Assembly: GCA_902826685.1 (NCBI GenBank)
Contig: CADEFT010000021.1
Coordinates: 91,694-136,056 of the forward strand
DNA length: 44,363 bases
Direction of reading: 5' to 3'
Source of the DNA: an uncultured Acidobacteriota bacterium
GTDB lineage: Bacteria > Acidobacteriota > Terriglobia > Bryobacterales > Bryobacteraceae
A program made the position numbers and the translations under genes. The notes beneath the pieces were generated by a model. It was not told the origin of the DNA, ran no database searches, and worked only from the letters and a program-made list of their open reading frames with translations. Each line of letters opens with the position of its first letter. Position 1 is the first letter of the stretch. Positions 43,309 to 44,363 of this stretch are shown here, in pieces.

Positions 43309-44363
43309 TCATCGTTCGAGCGAGAAGCTGACGATCTCTTCGTCGTTCCGCGTGATGATGTGGCGATTGGCGTAGGCCGGGTGGGTCCAGTTCACCGAAG
43401 TCAACTTGCGGCGGTTGCCCGGCGCCGACGTGGGCTTGATAAGCGGTGTGCGGCTGACTTCGATGTATTTTTCCGGCGTCAGCCGCGCGATGATCAGGTC
43501 GCCTTGATCGTTGTTGATGAAGTAGCGGCCGCCGTTGCGCACGATGTGTCCGGTAGACCAGCGCGCGCTTTCCCGCGTGACATCGATGGTTTCCCAAACG
43601 CGCTCGCCGGTCTTCGCGTTGAGGCAGCGCATCATGCCATAGCTGCAGATGCCGTAAATGTAATCGCCATCCATCACCGGCGTGCTCACCAGCGAGTGCA
43701 GCCCGTCGGTGGTAATTTCACTATCGCTTTTGCCCTGCCAAAGCTTGCGCGCGGCGGGCTTGGCGGCGTCGAGCTCCATCAGCAGGCTGCCGTTATAAAA
43801 GGACGACACCAGCAGCCGGTTTCCGCTCGCCACCGGCGTCGCCACGGTCAACGAGAAGTTGATTTTGAACGGCTGTTCCCAGTACACCTCGCCGGTCTCC
43901 GCGCTGAGCGAATGGAGCGCCAAAGGATGCCACACGATGAGTTGCTTCCGCCCGCCCGCCGTCAGCAGGAACGGCTGGTTGTATCCGGGCTCGCCGTTCG
44001 ATGGCAGCGCACGCCAGATTTCCTTGCCGGTCATTTTATCGAAGGCGACTGTCTTGGCGTTGTTCTCCCCGCCGACCAGGCAGATGAGGCGCGGCCCATC
44101 CACCAGCGGCGCCCCGGTCATGCCCCACGAAGGCACTTGCGTGCCGTAATCCTTGACGTAGTCGCGCTGCCAGACGATGGCGCCGGTCTTTACATCGAGG
44201 CAGAGCAGGGCGCCCGTCGCTCCCAGCACGTAGACGCGATCGCCATCCACGGTCGGTGTGGCGCGCGGACCGGTGGCCCAGGTCTGTAAAAGGCCGGTGT
44301 AGTCGGCGGGCCACTCACGGGTCCAAAGGATTTTGCCCGATGTTTCCTCGAGCGCGAGGATTC
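43309..44363 (-). CDS. PQQ-type beta-propeller protein (partial, cut by right edge)
   Basis: The C-terminal ~350 residues of a seven- or eight-bladed propeller. Repeats of the PQQ/BamB kind recur: LCLDVKTGAIVWQRDY, LHSLSAETGEVYWEQPF, RCLNAKTGERVWETIDV, with GDYIYGICSYG-type strands between. The frame continues to the window end with no start, so the N-terminus lies outside. Such proteins are usually exported; some bind PQQ and act as dehydrogenases, others are scaffolds. Linkage to a multihaem cytochrome would suit a redox role, but the cofactor residues cannot be judged. Confidence 0.9.
   Translation of the reverse strand, partial: ILALEETSGKILWTREWPADYTGLLQTWATGPRATPTVDGDRVYVLGATGALLCLDVKTGAIVWQRDYVKDYGTQVPSWGMTGAPLVDGPRLICLVGGENNAKTVAFDKMTGKEIWRALPSNGEPGYNQPFLLTAGGRKQLIVWHPLALHSLSAETGEVYWEQPFKINFSLTVATPVASGNRLLVSSFYNGSLLMELDAAKPAARKLWQGKSDSEITTDGLHSLVSTPVMDGDYIYGICSYGMMRCLNAKTGERVWETIDVTRESARWSTGHIVRNGGRYFINNDQGDLIIARLTPEKYIEVSRTPLIKPTSAPGNRRKLTSVNWTHPAYANRHIITRNDEEIVSFSLER

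Overview
The window is GC-rich and densely coded. It looks like a piece of an Acidobacteriota chromosome, most like the Solibacter/Bryobacter group. That placement is inferred from gene content: a DUF1549/DUF1553–DUF1501 pair, an acidobacterial-type MacB/FtsX permease relic, a DUF4252 operon, a large FecR protein tied to ABC genes, and four ECF sigma factors within 11.3 kb. I saw no rRNA, tRNA or CRISPR array. Both edges cut through genes.

Layout. 1–2252 (minus): the first ~750 residues of a three-part protein, alpha/beta-hydrolase + NB-ARC-type STAND NTPase + TPR-like helices, running off the left edge. 2352–3544 (minus): an MmcQ/YjbR-like protein and a Tat-exported TIM-barrel protein. 3575–7157 (plus): a DUF1549/DUF1553 and DUF1501 pair. 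7416–8972 (plus): a secreted di-heme oxidoreductase followed by a hairpin terminator. 9122–12038 (plus): a compact type VI secretion spike module (VgrG, DUF4123 adaptor, PAAR), ending against a convergent hexapeptide acetyltransferase. 12920–16660 (plus) is a gene graveyard: a wrecked tyrosine recombinase plus truncated IS91-like transposase, a headless DUF3526 permease, a frameshifted DUF3526 permease, and half of a MacB/FtsX permease.

16680–22484 (minus) is an intact RND efflux operon (TolC-type channel, adaptor lipoprotein, RND pump, DUF2892). A perfect 10-bp inverted repeat lies upstream of it, facing a divergent ECF sigma/zinc-finger anti-sigma pair. 23477–30303 (minus) is a tightly overlapping six-gene operon: ECF sigma, an 830-residue zinc-finger/FecR protein, and two ABC ATPase–permease pairs. 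The last permease carries a soluble insert resembling the BamE/SmpA domain. 30353–31976 (minus) holds a third ECF sigma with a membrane anti-sigma candidate and a secretin-N-like protein. 33385–35196 (plus) holds a fourth ECF sigma with a short membrane protein, DUF4252 and one more exported protein. A GNAT, a small membrane-anchored protein and an RluA-type pseudouridine synthase fill the gaps.

36120–44363 (minus) may be one long transcript: a PQQ-type beta-propeller (cut by the right edge), a seven-heme cytochrome/TPR lipoprotein, a HemW/HemN-like radical SAM enzyme, a flavin-dependent halogenase-like enzyme, a PaaK-like adenylate-forming ligase and a CPA2-type antiporter. The radical SAM–flavoenzyme–ligase trio looks like a small biosynthetic unit of unknown product.

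The strongest candidates for something undescribed are the hydrolase–STAND fusion at the left edge, the sigma/FecR/double-ABC operon with the BamE-like permease insert, and the radical SAM–halogenase-like–PaaK-like trio.
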